NCBI RefSeq assembly: GCF_022179385.1
Contig: NZ_BPQS01000048.1
Coordinates: forward strand, 1-37,378
Direction: 5' to 3'
Origin: Methylobacterium longum
Lineage (GTDB): Bacteria > Pseudomonadota > Alphaproteobacteria > Rhizobiales > Beijerinckiaceae
Length of the DNA: 37,378 nucleotides
Under the pieces are notes generated by a model. It saw nothing but the letters and a program-made list of their open reading frames with translations. It ran no database searches and was not told the DNA's origin. The translations under genes and the position numbers were made by a program. Each line of letters opens with the position of its first letter. Position 1 is the first letter of the stretch. Of the stretch, positions 25,506 to 33,808 are shown piece after piece.

Positions 25506-27725
25506 TTACTCGCCGGCTTCGCGGCGGCGCTCGCCGCGATGGCGACCACCCTCGCGGGGCTCGCGGGGCTCGTCGCCCCGCTCGGACCGGTCGGCGTCGC
25601 GCTGGGACTTCACCTTCTCGGTGATGTCCTCGCCGGTCTCCTGATCGACCACCTTCATGGACAGGCGGATCTTGCCGCGGTCGTCCTGGCCGAGGAACTT
25701 CACCTTGACCTTGTCGCCTTCCTTGACGACGTCCTGCACCTTGGCGACCCGCTGGGCGGCGAGTTCCGAGATGTGCACGAGACCGTCCTTGGCCCCGAAG
25801 AAGTTCACGAAAGCGCCGAACTCCATGCACTTCACGATCGTGCCGTCGTAGATCACGCCGACTTCCGGCTCCGCCACGATCGAGCGGATCCAGTTGTAGG
25901 CCGCCTTGATCGCCTTGCCGTCGGCCGAGGCGATCTTGACGATGCCGGTATCCTCGATGTTGATCTTGGCGCCGGTCTTCTCGACGATCTCGCGGATCAC
26001 CTTGCCGCCGGTGCCGATCACGTCGCGGATCTTGTCGGTCGGGATCTGCATCGTCTCGATGCGCGGCGCGTACTCGCCGAGCTCCGGACGGGCAGCGGTG
26101 AGGGCCTTGGCCATCTCGGCGAGGATGTGGGCGCGCCCGTCCTTCGCCTGGTCGAGGGCGACCCGCATGATCTCCTCGGTGATGCCGGCGATCTTGATGT
26201 CCATCTGGAGCGAGGTCACGCCCTCGTCCGTGCCGGCCACCTTGAAGTCCATGTCGCCGAGGTGATCCTCGTCGCCCAGGATGTCGGACAGGACCGCGAA
26301 GCGCTCACCCTCGAGGATGAGGCCCATGGCGATGCCCGCCACCGGGCGGCGCAGCGGCACGCCGGCATCCATCAGCGACAGCGAGCCGCCGCAGACCGAG
26401 GCCATCGAGGACGAGCCGTTCGACTCGGTGATCTCCGACACGACGCGGATCGTGTAGGGGAACTCGTGGGCCGGCGGCAGGACCGGACGGATCGCCCGCC
26501 AGGCCAGCTTGCCGTGGCCGATCTCGCGACGGCCCGGGGAGCCCATCCGGCCGGTCTCGCCGACGGAATAGGGAGGGAAGTTGTAGTGGAGCAGGAAGCG
26601 CTCCTTGTAGGTGCCGTCGAGCGAGTCGATGAACTGCTCGTCCTCGCCGGTGCCGAGGGTGGCGACCACCAGGGCCTGGGTCTCGCCGCGGGTGAACAGC
26701 GACGAGCCGTGGGCCCGCGGCAGAACGCCGACCTCGGAGACGATCGGGCGGACCGTCTTCAGGTCGCGGCCGTCGATGCGCGCGCCGGTGTCGAGCACGT
26801 TCCAGCGCACGACCTTCGACTGGGCTTCCTTGAAGGCGGCCTTGACCTTCTCGGCCGGATGCTTCTCGGCGCCCTCGGGGCAGAGGGCGGCCATCACCTT
26901 CGCCTTCACGGCGTCGACGGCGGCGTAGCGCTCCTGCTTGACGGTCTTGGTGTAGGCGGCGCGCAGCTCGGCCTCGCAGACCTCCAGCACGGCCTTCTCG
27001 ACGTCGGCGTTCTCGGGGGCCTTGAAGTCGCGCGGCTCCTTGGCGGCCTTCTCGGCGAGACGGATGATCGCCTCGATCACCGGCTGGAAGTGCTTGTGGC
27101 CGAACATAACGGCGCCGAGCATCACGTCCTCGGAGAGCTCCTTGGCCTCCGACTCGACCATCAGGACGGCGTCCTGCGTGCCGGCGACGACGAGGTCGAG
27201 GCTCGACTCTTCCTTGGTCTCGGTGACCAGCGGGTTCAGCCGGTAGCCGCCGTTGATGTAGCCGACCCGGGCGCCGCCGATCGGGCCCATGAACGGCACG
27301 CCCGACAGGGTGAGGGCGGCGGAAGCGGCGACCATCGCGACGATGTCGGGATCGTTCTCAAGGTCGTGGGTCAGGACCGTGACGACGACCTGGGTGTCGT
27401 TGCGCCAGCCCCCGACGAAGAGCGGGCGGATCGGGCGGTCGATCAGGCGGGAGACCAGGGTCTCCTTCTCGGAGGGACGGCCCTCGCGCTTGAAGTAGCC
27501 GCCGGGGATGCGGCCGGCCGCGTAGGCGCGTTCCTGGTAGTTCACGGTGAGCGGCATGAAGTCGATGCCGGGCTTCGGCTCCTTCGTGGCGACCACGGTG
27601 GCGAGCACCGAGGTCTCGCCGTAGGTGGCGACCACGGCGCCGTCGGCCTGCCGGGCGACCTTGCCGGTCTCGAGGACGAGCTTGCGGTCGCCCCACATCA
27701 GCTCTTCGCGTTGAACGTCGAACAT
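25506..27725 (-). CDS. pnp: polyribonucleotide nucleotidyltransferase (PNPase)
   Basis: PNPase degrades RNA 3'-to-5' by phosphorolysis. The 739 residues contain two RNase PH domains (about 1-230 and 310-545). The second holds the active-site block DILGDEDHLGDMDFK, the FTRGETQALV entry and RREIGHGKLAWRAI. A KH domain follows (about 555-620, GTGGKVIREI), then an S1 domain (about 622-690, GAFVNFFGAKDGLVHISEL). A charged Arg/Glu/Gly tail (about 695-739) extends it past the about 710-residue norm and may bind partners such as RNase E. The ATG at 27725 is the family start (MFDVQREELMWGDR). It follows rpsO by 210 bases that carry a strong hairpin. Confidence 0.97.
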   Translation of the reverse strand: MFDVQREELMWGDRKLVLETGKVARQADGAVVATYGETSVLATVVATKEPKPGIDFMPLTVNYQERAYAAGRIPGGYFKREGRPSEKETLVSRLIDRPIRPLFVGGWRNDTQVVVTVLTHDLENDPDIVAMVAASAALTLSGVPFMGPIGGARVGYINGGYRLNPLVTETKEESSLDLVVAGTQDAVLMVESEAKELSEDVMLGAVMFGHKHFQPVIEAIIRLAEKAAKEPRDFKAPENADVEKAVLEVCEAELRAAYTKTVKQERYAAVDAVKAKVMAALCPEGAEKHPAEKVKAAFKEAQSKVVRWNVLDTGARIDGRDLKTVRPIVSEVGVLPRAHGSSLFTRGETQALVVATLGTGEDEQFIDSLDGTYKERFLLHYNFPPYSVGETGRMGSPGRREIGHGKLAWRAIRPVLPPAHEFPYTIRVVSEITESNGSSSMASVCGGSLSLMDAGVPLRRPVAGIAMGLILEGERFAVLSDILGDEDHLGDMDFKVAGTDEGVTSLQMDIKIAGITEEIMRVALDQAKDGRAHILAEMAKALTAARPELGEYAPRIETMQIPTDKIRDVIGTGGKVIREIVEKTGAKINIEDTGIVKIASADGKAIKAAYNWIRSIVAEPEVGVIYDGTIVKCMEFGAFVNFFGAKDGLVHISELAAQRVAKVQDVVKEGDKVKVKFLGQDDRGKIRLSMKVVDQETGEDITEKVKSQRDADRSERGDEPREPREGGRHRGERRREAGE

Positions 27726-27784
27726 TCTCAATCTCTTCCTTGCCTGCGGCGGGCCCAAGCCCGGCGCCGGCCGGGGGCAAGACG

Positions 27785-27814
27785 GCGAGACACTCCGCTG
27801 GCGGAGTGTCTCGC
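27785..27814 (-). promoter_or_regulatory. pnp leader hairpin between rpsO and pnp
   Basis: A perfect 14-base inverted repeat, GCGAGACACTCCGC and its complement, is separated by two bases and lies 60 bases before the pnp ATG. No T run follows in the direction of transcription, so it is not a clear terminator. In E. coli the rpsO-pnp space holds a duplex cut by RNase III, which starts PNPase autoregulation; this hairpin is in the equivalent place. The same role here is inference. Confidence 0.55.
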
Positions 27815-27935
27815 GATCCTGCCCCGATGCCGACGCCTCGAAGCGGCCCGTTTGTCGGGAGGCCGGACCCATTCCGGCAGCCCGCAATCGTGAAACGCGG
27901 CCCCGGGCCGGGCCCGGAACCGCGCGAAATGCGCC

Positions 27936-28205
27936 TTAGCGGCGGATGCCGAGACGCTCGATGAGGGCGCGGTAGCGGGCCTCATCCTTGCGCTTGACGT
28001 AGTCGAGCAGCGAGCGGCGCTGCGAGACCAGTTTCAGGAGGCCGCGCCGGGAGTGGTTGTCCTTGGCGTGGGTCTTGAAGTGGCCGGTGAGGTTGGTGAT
28101 CCGCTCGGTCAGGATTGCCACCTGGACCTCGGGGGATCCCGTGTCCTTGGCGTCCTTGCGGTGTTCCTTGATGAGCGCGGTCTTGCGCTCTGCCGTGATC
28201 GACAT
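27936..28205 (-). CDS. rpsO: 30S ribosomal protein S15
   Basis: S15 binds 16S rRNA at the central domain junction early in 30S assembly and is typically 89 residues, as here. The protein shows MSITAERKTALIKEHRKDAKDTGSPEVQVAILTERI, with GSPEVQVA and then THAKDNHSRRGLLKLVSQRRSLLDYVKRKD, both family signatures, and ends in ERLGIRR. AAAGG lies six bases before the ATG. It is upstream of pnp on the same strand, the common rpsO-pnp arrangement; truB is not present upstream. Confidence 0.98.
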   Translation of the reverse strand: MSITAERKTALIKEHRKDAKDTGSPEVQVAILTERITNLTGHFKTHAKDNHSRRGLLKLVSQRRSLLDYVKRKDEARYRALIERLGIRR

Positions 28206-28572
28206 CGCATGCCTTTCGGGTTGTGCTGGTCGGATGCGGCGCCCTAATCCAGGCGCGCGCGGGCTCGGCGTTCGGCCGGTGCCGGGATGTCGTCCAGCAC
28301 GGTCACAGCGCCAAGCGGTTCAAGCCCCGCCCGGTAACCCGGGTCGAGGCTGCGCGATCCATACACGAAACCCCGGCAGATGCCAGCCCCGGGCGAGGCG
28401 GTGGGCGGAAGCCCGACTCGACGCCGGCCGGCGGAGATGATCCAGTCCGTGCCGCTGCTCCGCGCCGCAGCCGGCCGCATAGTGCCTGCGGATCGTCTGC
28501 CGACGCCGGACTTCCGGCGCGGAACCTGCACCGCCGGGCACGCGCCGGATCGCGCGAAGGAGAACGGAGGCG
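28206..28572. other. divergent promoter region between rpsO and the permease
   Basis: These 367 bases should hold the rpsO (minus) and permease (plus) promoters. A minus-strand frame at 28244-28531 is open, but its product is Arg/Pro/Gly-rich, has lower third-position GC than the real genes, and matches nothing I know, so it is not called. A clear Shine-Dalgarno (AAGGAGAACGGAGG, ending three bases before the ATG) precedes the permease. No RNA gene is seen. Confidence 0.45.
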
Positions 28573-29976
28573 ATGGCGGAACCCGCGGCGACGACGGCGG
28601 CCGGCGACGCGCTCGCGCCGCACCGCGGCCTCGCCCGAAACCTCACGGCCCCCGGCCTCGTCGCCATCGGACTCGGGGCCACGATCGGCGCGGGCATCTT
28701 CGTGCTCACCGGCACGGCGGCGGCGCAATATGCCGGCCCTGCGCTCAGCCTCTCCTTCGTGATCGGCGGGATCGCCTGCGGTCTCGTCGGCCTGTGCTAC
28801 GCCGAACTGGCCGCCATGATCCCGGAGGCGGGGTCCACTTACACCTACACCCGCGCCAGCCTGGGCCGGCTTCCCGCCTGGATCATCGGCTGGGATCTCG
28901 TGCTGGAATTCGCGATGGCGGCCGCGACCGTGGCGGTCGGCTGGTCCGGCTACGCGCAGTCGCTGGCCGCCGAATTCGGCCTGCACCTGCCGCCGCAGCT
29001 CGCGGGCGCCCCCGGAGACGGCGGCCTCGTGAACCTGCCGGCCGCCGGAATCATCCTGGCCCTGACCCTCCTGCTGACGCGCACCACCCGCGAGGCCGCC
29101 CTGATCAACGGGCTCCTCGTGGCCTGCAAGGTCGCCATCATCCTGGCCTTCGTGGGCGTCGGCGCAGCGCATTTCCGGCCCGAACTCTGGCGCCCCTTCG
29201 TGCCGGAGAACGCCGGATCCTTCGGCGCCTACGGATGGAGCGGCGTGTTCCGCGGAGCCGCGGTGGTGTTCTTCGCCTTCGTGGGCTTCGAGACCGTGGC
29301 GACCGCGGCGGGCGAGTGCCGGGCGCCGCAGCGCGACGCGCCGGTGGGGCTCATCGGCTCGCTGCTGATCACCACGGTCCTGTACGTGGCGATGGCAGCC
29401 GTGCTCACCGGCCTCGTCCCCTACCGCGACCTTGACGTCGCCGATCCGGTGGCCCGGGCGGTGGACACCATCGGCCTGCCGGGCTTCGCGACGGTGATCA
29501 AGGCGGGCGCGCTCATCGGCCTGACGACTTCGGCGCTGACCGCACTCTACGGGCAGGGCCGGATCTTCTTCGCCATCGCCCGCGACGGGCTCCTCCCGGA
29601 CGTCTTCTGCCGGGTCCACCCGGTGTCGCGGGTCCCCGTGGCGAGCCAGGTGGTGATCGGGCTGTTCACGGCGGCGGTGGCCGGGCTCGTGCCCATCGGA
29701 ATCCTCGGCGAAATCGTCAGCATCGGCACGCTGCTCGCCTTCAGCCTCGTCTGCGCGACGGTGCTGATCCTGCGCCGGACGGATCCGGACCGGGCGCGGC
29801 CATTCCGCGTCCCGGCGGCGACGCTCACGGCCAGCCTCGGGATCCTGTCCTGCGCGACGTTGATGGCCTCGCTCCCGGCCGACACCTGGATCCGCCTCGC
29901 GCTCTGGCTCGCGATCGGCCTCGCCCTCTACGCCGGCTATGGCCGGCGCCGCGCCCGGCTCAACCGATCAGGTTGA
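28573..29976 (+). CDS. amino acid permease, APC superfamily
   Basis: The 467-residue protein has about twelve hydrophobic helices and the APC/cationic amino-acid transporter start. GLVAIGLGATIGAGIFVLTG (about 28-47) is the helix-1 unwound GxG substrate site. FAFVGFETVATAAGECRAPQRDAPVGLIGSL (about 236-266) is the helix-6 region, followed by a YGQGRIFFAIARDGLLP segment typical of YfnA/CAT members. The substrate within the amino-acid class is not clear. The gene's last 17 bases overlap the convergent flgC-like gene, so both stops are secure only as frames. Confidence 0.92.
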   Translation: MAEPAATTAAGDALAPHRGLARNLTAPGLVAIGLGATIGAGIFVLTGTAAAQYAGPALSLSFVIGGIACGLVGLCYAELAAMIPEAGSTYTYTRASLGRLPAWIIGWDLVLEFAMAAATVAVGWSGYAQSLAAEFGLHLPPQLAGAPGDGGLVNLPAAGIILALTLLLTRTTREAALINGLLVACKVAIILAFVGVGAAHFRPELWRPFVPENAGSFGAYGWSGVFRGAAVVFFAFVGFETVATAAGECRAPQRDAPVGLIGSLLITTVLYVAMAAVLTGLVPYRDLDVADPVARAVDTIGLPGFATVIKAGALIGLTTSALTALYGQGRIFFAIARDGLLPDVFCRVHPVSRVPVASQVVIGLFTAAVAGLVPIGILGEIVSIGTLLAFSLVCATVLILRRTDPDRARPFRVPAATLTASLGILSCATLMASLPADTWIRLALWLAIGLALYAGYGRRRARLNRSG

Positions 29977-30370
29977 TCGTGGCCTGCGTCAGGGTGCTGA
30001 GCGCGGTCGACGCGTTGAGGCTCAGCTCGTAGCTCCGGATCACCCGCTGCAGGTCCGCGGATTCCATCGTCGCGTTCACGTTGGGCAGCCGCACGTAGCC
30101 CCGCGCATCGGCGGCGACGTGGCCGGGTTCGTAGCGCCTGCGGAAATCGCTCGTGTCGCGGACGATCCGGCCCACGGGGTCGCGGGAGTCGTCGGGCACC
30201 ACGGGCGCGAACACCGCGATCTTGCGGGCATAGGGCGCCCCGCCCGCCGTCGTCGCGGCCGAGTCGACGTTGGCGAGGTTCTCGGAGATCGTGCGGATGC
30301 GCCCGCTCTGCACCTGCCGGCCCGCGGCCAGGACGTCGGAGGCCGCGTGGAGGGCGCTGGTGTCCGGCAT
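29960..30370 (-). CDS. flagellar basal-body rod protein FlgC homologue, isolated
   Basis: The 136-residue protein matches FlgC (about 135-140 residues) of the proximal flagellar rod. The N-terminal part has SGRIRTISENLANVDSAAT (about 22-40), the flagellar rod signature. PYARKIAVFAP, DTSDFRRRYEPGHVAADARGYVRLPNVN (about 73-100) and the C-terminal SADLQRVIRSYELSLNASTALSTLTQATINLI complete the family pattern. No other flagellar gene is in the window; flgC normally lies with flgB and fliE. It could be a second copy or a relocated gene. The start ATG at 30370 lies 62 bases after the formyltransferase stop, and a TTAA-N7-TTAA box sits in that gap. Confidence 0.85.
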   Translation of the reverse strand: MPDTSALHAASDVLAAGRQVQSGRIRTISENLANVDSAATTAGGAPYARKIAVFAPVVPDDSRDPVGRIVRDTSDFRRRYEPGHVAADARGYVRLPNVNATMESADLQRVIRSYELSLNASTALSTLTQATINLIG

Positions 30371-30421
30371 GTGCGGGGCCTGATCGGCGGGAAGATCTGA
30401 ACAGGTTCTTACCCGACAGGC

Positions 30422-30436
30422 TTAATCCCGGGTTAA
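30422..30436 (-). promoter_or_regulatory. CtrA-type box TTAA-N7-TTAA upstream of the flgC-like gene
   Basis: On the minus strand TTAA-CCCGGGA-TTAA matches the full-site consensus of the alphaproteobacterial cell-cycle regulator CtrA exactly, including the CC after the first TTAA. It lies 52-66 bases upstream of the flgC ATG and overlaps the stop codon of the formyltransferase gene. CtrA controls flagellar genes in Caulobacter and many relatives, so site and target agree. The sequence also forms an 8-bp hairpin (30420-30438), so a structural role is an alternative. Confidence 0.6.
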
Positions 30437-31293
30437 GCCGCCCGTCCGGACAGGCTCAGCGCCTCCCGGAGATCCCGGCCGTCGGTCAGCCGCAAGCCGC
30501 GGCGGCGCAGGCCGGCCAGCATCGCCCGGTCGGGGAAGGGGCAGTAGGGCAGCACCGCCTCGGAGCGTCCCTCGGGCAGGGTGCCGGACCGGACGATATC
30601 GTCGAGCAGGCGATCCAGCATCCCGCGCCCGTGCGCGTGCAGCGCCACGGCGGCCCGGGTGGCGGTGGTGCCGGCGGGCAGCGGGACGGCCTCCTGGGCC
30701 AGGATCGCCCCCGTGTCGATCGTGGCGGTCAGTTTGTGAAGGGTCATGCCGAAGCTGCCCGGCCCCTCGGCCAGGGCGTGGATCGTCGGCACCGGGCCGC
30801 GGTGGCGCGGCAACAGGCCGGGATGGCCGTTGATCCCGCCGAGCCGCGCCAGCCCGATGGTCTCGGCCTTGAGGATCTGGTCGAAATGGTAGGTCAGGAT
30901 CAGGTCCGGCGCCGTCGCGCGCAGGCGCTCGGCGACTTCCGGACCGTTGACGTCGTCCACCGTCAGGGTCGGGATCCCGAGGCGGCGGCACAGGGTCTTC
31001 AGGGGGGTGGCCTCCGGCACCTCGGTGCTGCCGGCGGCCGCCTGCGTCAGCGGCGCGAGCGGGCGCAGCAGGTCCGGCAGGCCGAAATTCACCGCCAGGT
31101 AGGGCAGGATGCCGGGACCGGAGCGCGCAAGGTGCCGCCGAACCTGCCCGGTCAGGCCGCCGCTCGACGGTCGCTCGGCGTTCGACAGTCCGACCAGCAC
31201 GATATCGGCCCGGTGATCGGCGACGAGGCGGCGCACCACGCGGGCGTTCGGCAGGGCCTCCAGGACGAACAGCGCGATCCGGGGGCGCGCCAT
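30433..31293 (-). CDS. formyltransferase family protein
   Basis: The 286-residue protein has the formyl_trans_N fold. The region GLGGINGHPGLLPRHRGPVPT (about 151-170) holds the catalytic Asn155 and His157, and GMTLHKLTATIDTGAIL (182-198) holds Asp193. These are the residues that activate 10-formyltetrahydrofolate in Fmt, PurN and ArnA-type enzymes. It lacks the Fmt C-terminal domain pattern. Within a polysaccharide region it may formylate an amino sugar; this is inference. Its ATG shares one base with the upstream SDR stop (TGATG), so the two are coupled. Confidence 0.85.
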   Translation of the reverse strand: MARPRIALFVLEALPNARVVRRLVADHRADIVLVGLSNAERPSSGGLTGQVRRHLARSGPGILPYLAVNFGLPDLLRPLAPLTQAAAGSTEVPEATPLKTLCRRLGIPTLTVDDVNGPEVAERLRATAPDLILTYHFDQILKAETIGLARLGGINGHPGLLPRHRGPVPTIHALAEGPGSFGMTLHKLTATIDTGAILAQEAVPLPAGTTATRAAVALHAHGRGMLDRLLDDIVRSGTLPEGRSEAVLPYCPFPDRAMLAGLRRRGLRLTDGRDLREALSLSGRAA

Positions 31294-32060
31294 CAGCGCC
31301 GCGTCCGCCGCTGGAAGCGGAACGCGTAGAGGCCGGCCTTGCGGACGCTCTCCGGCAGGAGCAGCACGGTGCGGGCCAGCGCCGTCAGGATGTAGGGGAA
31401 CGCGATCACGTCGCGGTTGGCCGCGATACCCTTGGCGATGCGCACGGCCGCTTCCTCGGCGCTGATCTCCAGCGGGCGCCAGCCCTTCAGCTCGCCGCCC
31501 ATCGGGGTCTTCACGTAGCCCGGAGTCACGACGTTCACCTTCACGCCGCGCGGCCCGACCTTCTGGCGCAGGGCGAGGCCGTGGGCGACGAGGGCGGCCT
31601 TGGCGCCGCTATAGGCCGGCGCATCCTGGAGGGGGGCATAGGCGGCCAGCGACGACACGAGCACGATCTGGCCGCGGCCGCGCTGGAGCATCAGCGTCAG
31701 GACGGGCAGCATGACGTTGAGCGAGCCGGTGTAGTTGATGTCGGCGGTCTCGAAGGCGACGTCCTCGGCCTCGACCTGCCCTTCCTGGTTGCCGCCGTTC
31801 ACCGCCGCGTTGGCGACGACGAGATCGATGGGTGCGGCAGCGTCGGAGCCGCGGACCAGCGCCACGGTGGCATCCCGGTCGCGGGTGTCGAGGCGTGCCA
31901 CCTCGACGGCGGCGCCCTTGGCCCGGCAGTCCCGGGCCACCGCTTCGAGGCGCTCGGGATTCCGGCCGACGAGGATGAGGCTCGTGTCGGCCTGCGCGTA
32001 GTGGCGCGCGAGCGCCGCGCCGATGCCGCTCGACGCGCCGGTGATCAGAATGCGAGGCAT
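31293..32060 (-). CDS. SDR family oxidoreductase in the polysaccharide region
   Basis: The 255-residue protein has the classical SDR loop TGASSGIG (7-14), NAA at 84-86 in place of the usual NAG, the catalytic serine in LVSS (S136/S137), YSGAK (Y150, K154) and VTPGYVKTP. The C-terminal stretch (about 205-255) is hydrophobic then Arg-rich (AFPYILTALARTVLLLPESVR), suggesting membrane association, as in some SDRs near capsule genes. The substrate is unknown. It runs toward the formyltransferase gene with a one-base overlap, and is 108 bases downstream of the KpsS-like gene on the same strand. Confidence 0.88.
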   Translation of the reverse strand: MPRILITGASSGIGAALARHYAQADTSLILVGRNPERLEAVARDCRAKGAAVEVARLDTRDRDATVALVRGSDAAAPIDLVVANAAVNGGNQEGQVEAEDVAFETADINYTGSLNVMLPVLTLMLQRGRGQIVLVSSLAAYAPLQDAPAYSGAKAALVAHGLALRQKVGPRGVKVNVVTPGYVKTPMGGELKGWRPLEISAEEAAVRIAKGIAANRDVIAFPYILTALARTVLLLPESVRKAGLYAFRFQRRTRR

Positions 32061-32168
32061 GCAACGGGTGCTACGCCCCCCGGCATGGGAAGATCAAGGT
32101 CGGGGAGGGCTCACCGGCGGCGAAAGCCGCGTCCGGGGCCCAGAATGGTACCGCCGTGAGACGGCGCC

Positions 32169-33476
32169 TCAGTAGACCGGCGCGAGTTCGCCGTCCCGCT
32201 CGGCCGCCTCGCGAATCGCCCGTGCCGCCGAGAGCATCGAGTCGGGCAGGGCGGATTCCATCCGCGGCACCGACCCGGCCACGGCCCGGTCGATGGCCTC
32301 CTTGGAGAAGAAGCCGCCGTTCACCTGGGTCCGGTGCAGCACCACGCGGCGGAAATCGGCCATCAGGTCCATCTCGGGCGGCGTCGGTGTCTTCCAGAAG
32401 CCGTCGAGGTCGCCCTGATGGGTCAGCCCGGCCATGTTGTAGATCGCCGTTCCGACCGCGTGGGTGGGACGGCCCATCTCCAGCGACAGCATCCCCACCG
32501 TCGAGTTGACGATGACGACGCCGCGGGCGCCCTTGATCAGGGCCGGCAGGTCGCCGCCGTCGATGAAGTCGAGGCGGTCGCTGACGCCGTGGCGCCGGGC
32601 CGAGGCGCGGGCGAATTTGCGCCAGTTGATCAGGCCGCTGTCGAGCGGGTGCAGCTTCACCAGCAGGCGCGTCGGCGCCGAGGAGGCGTCCGCGAAGGAC
32701 TTGATCACCCGGTCCATGAAGCCCTCGACGCCGAGGAACGGCGAATGGACTCGGATCTGGTAGTCGCTGTCGAGCTGGAGCGGCAGCAGGAAGTAGTCGC
32801 AGCCCACGGCGCGGTAGATCTCGTCGCAGCGCGCCGCCTCGCGACGGGTATGGGCGCGGCGGGTGAACTTCTTGATCCAGCCGGCATACTCAGCCGCGAT
32901 GTGGGTCGGCCGGTGGCTGCGGAAATGCGGAAACAGATACGGGAACAGGACGTTGGCGAGATTGTAGCCGACGTCCCACACGCTGCGGCGGGCCATGTCG
33001 CCGGTGGAGGGCATCGCCCGGCCGGGTTGCGGCAGACGCCGCGCCAGGGCGCGAATCTCGGCGGCCGTGCGCGGCAGGGACGAGAAGCCGTTCACGCCGC
33101 CCAGTTCGCAGGTGATCCAGTTCGGACGGATATAGCCCTCCTCGAACACGTGCACCCGCAGGCCGCGATACTCGGCGATCATCCGAGCGGCCTTGTGGAA
33201 CGGCCGGCAATCGCCGAACAGCACGATGTCGGTGACGCCCTCGCGGGTGAGGTAGGTCTCGAGGTACTCGCCCCAGGCCTCGCGGCGACCGCGGTAGTTG
33301 TCCGCGTCGCCGTTCCAGAACAGCCAGTCGCCGGGGCACAGGTTGATGCGGCGGACCTGATGGCCCCGCGCGCGCAGAGCCGTCCCGAGATCGGAGAAGA
33401 ACGGGGTGGCGATGCCCTGCAGGAACAGGAAGGTCGCCGGGCGATCGCCGAGGACGTCGAGGGCGGGCTGTTGCAT
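32169..33476 (-). CDS. KpsS-like capsular polysaccharide Kdo transferase
   Basis: KpsS adds the first beta-Kdo to phosphatidylglycerol to start the poly-Kdo linker of ABC-transporter capsules. The 435-residue protein shows the family blocks CPGDWLFWNGDADNYRGR (47-64), LFGDCRPFHKAA (86-97), VFEEGYIRPNWITCELGGVNG (110-130), LLVKLHPLDSG (271-281) and VNSTVGMLSLEMGRPTHAVG (323-342). There is no membrane segment, as expected for a cytoplasmic enzyme. The ATG at 33476 is preferred; an ATG at 33527 would add 17 basic residues. It is divergent from the KpsC-like gene, 332 bases between the starts. Confidence 0.88.
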   Translation of the reverse strand: MQQPALDVLGDRPATFLFLQGIATPFFSDLGTALRARGHQVRRINLCPGDWLFWNGDADNYRGRREAWGEYLETYLTREGVTDIVLFGDCRPFHKAARMIAEYRGLRVHVFEEGYIRPNWITCELGGVNGFSSLPRTAAEIRALARRLPQPGRAMPSTGDMARRSVWDVGYNLANVLFPYLFPHFRSHRPTHIAAEYAGWIKKFTRRAHTRREAARCDEIYRAVGCDYFLLPLQLDSDYQIRVHSPFLGVEGFMDRVIKSFADASSAPTRLLVKLHPLDSGLINWRKFARASARRHGVSDRLDFIDGGDLPALIKGARGVVIVNSTVGMLSLEMGRPTHAVGTAIYNMAGLTHQGDLDGFWKTPTPPEMDLMADFRRVVLHRTQVNGGFFSKEAIDRAVAGSVPRMESALPDSMLSAARAIREAAERDGELAPVY

Positions 33477-33808
33477 TCCGCTGCGCTTCTGTCCTTGACC
33501 TGCACCCGGTCGAAATGAGACCGGCATTTCCTTGAGGTGGCACGGTGCCTGGCGGCGCCGCAATCCGAGCCCACGCCGCAGCGCGGGTTTCCGCGGCGGC
33601 GTGACCCGTCTGCAACGGTCGCGCTTTTGCGGCTCCGGCCTGGATTGAGCGGTCAATCACGGCGACGATATGTCCAAAACCTTTCCAGTCCGTGGCGCCC
33701 GTGACGCCGGCCCCGATTATCCCCGCGTTACCCAGTCATCCCACGCGTCCGGAAATGCGCTACAGGCGGGCCGAGCACGCATCCGAACCGGAGCCGGACC
33801 TGCCCGCC

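Noticed and set aside
28244..28531. 95-codon minus-strand frame upstream of rpsO
   Set aside because: Arg/Pro-rich start, lower third-position GC than neighbouring genes, no family match, and it fills a likely divergent promoter. The last 45 residues are more protein-like, so a relic cannot be fully excluded.
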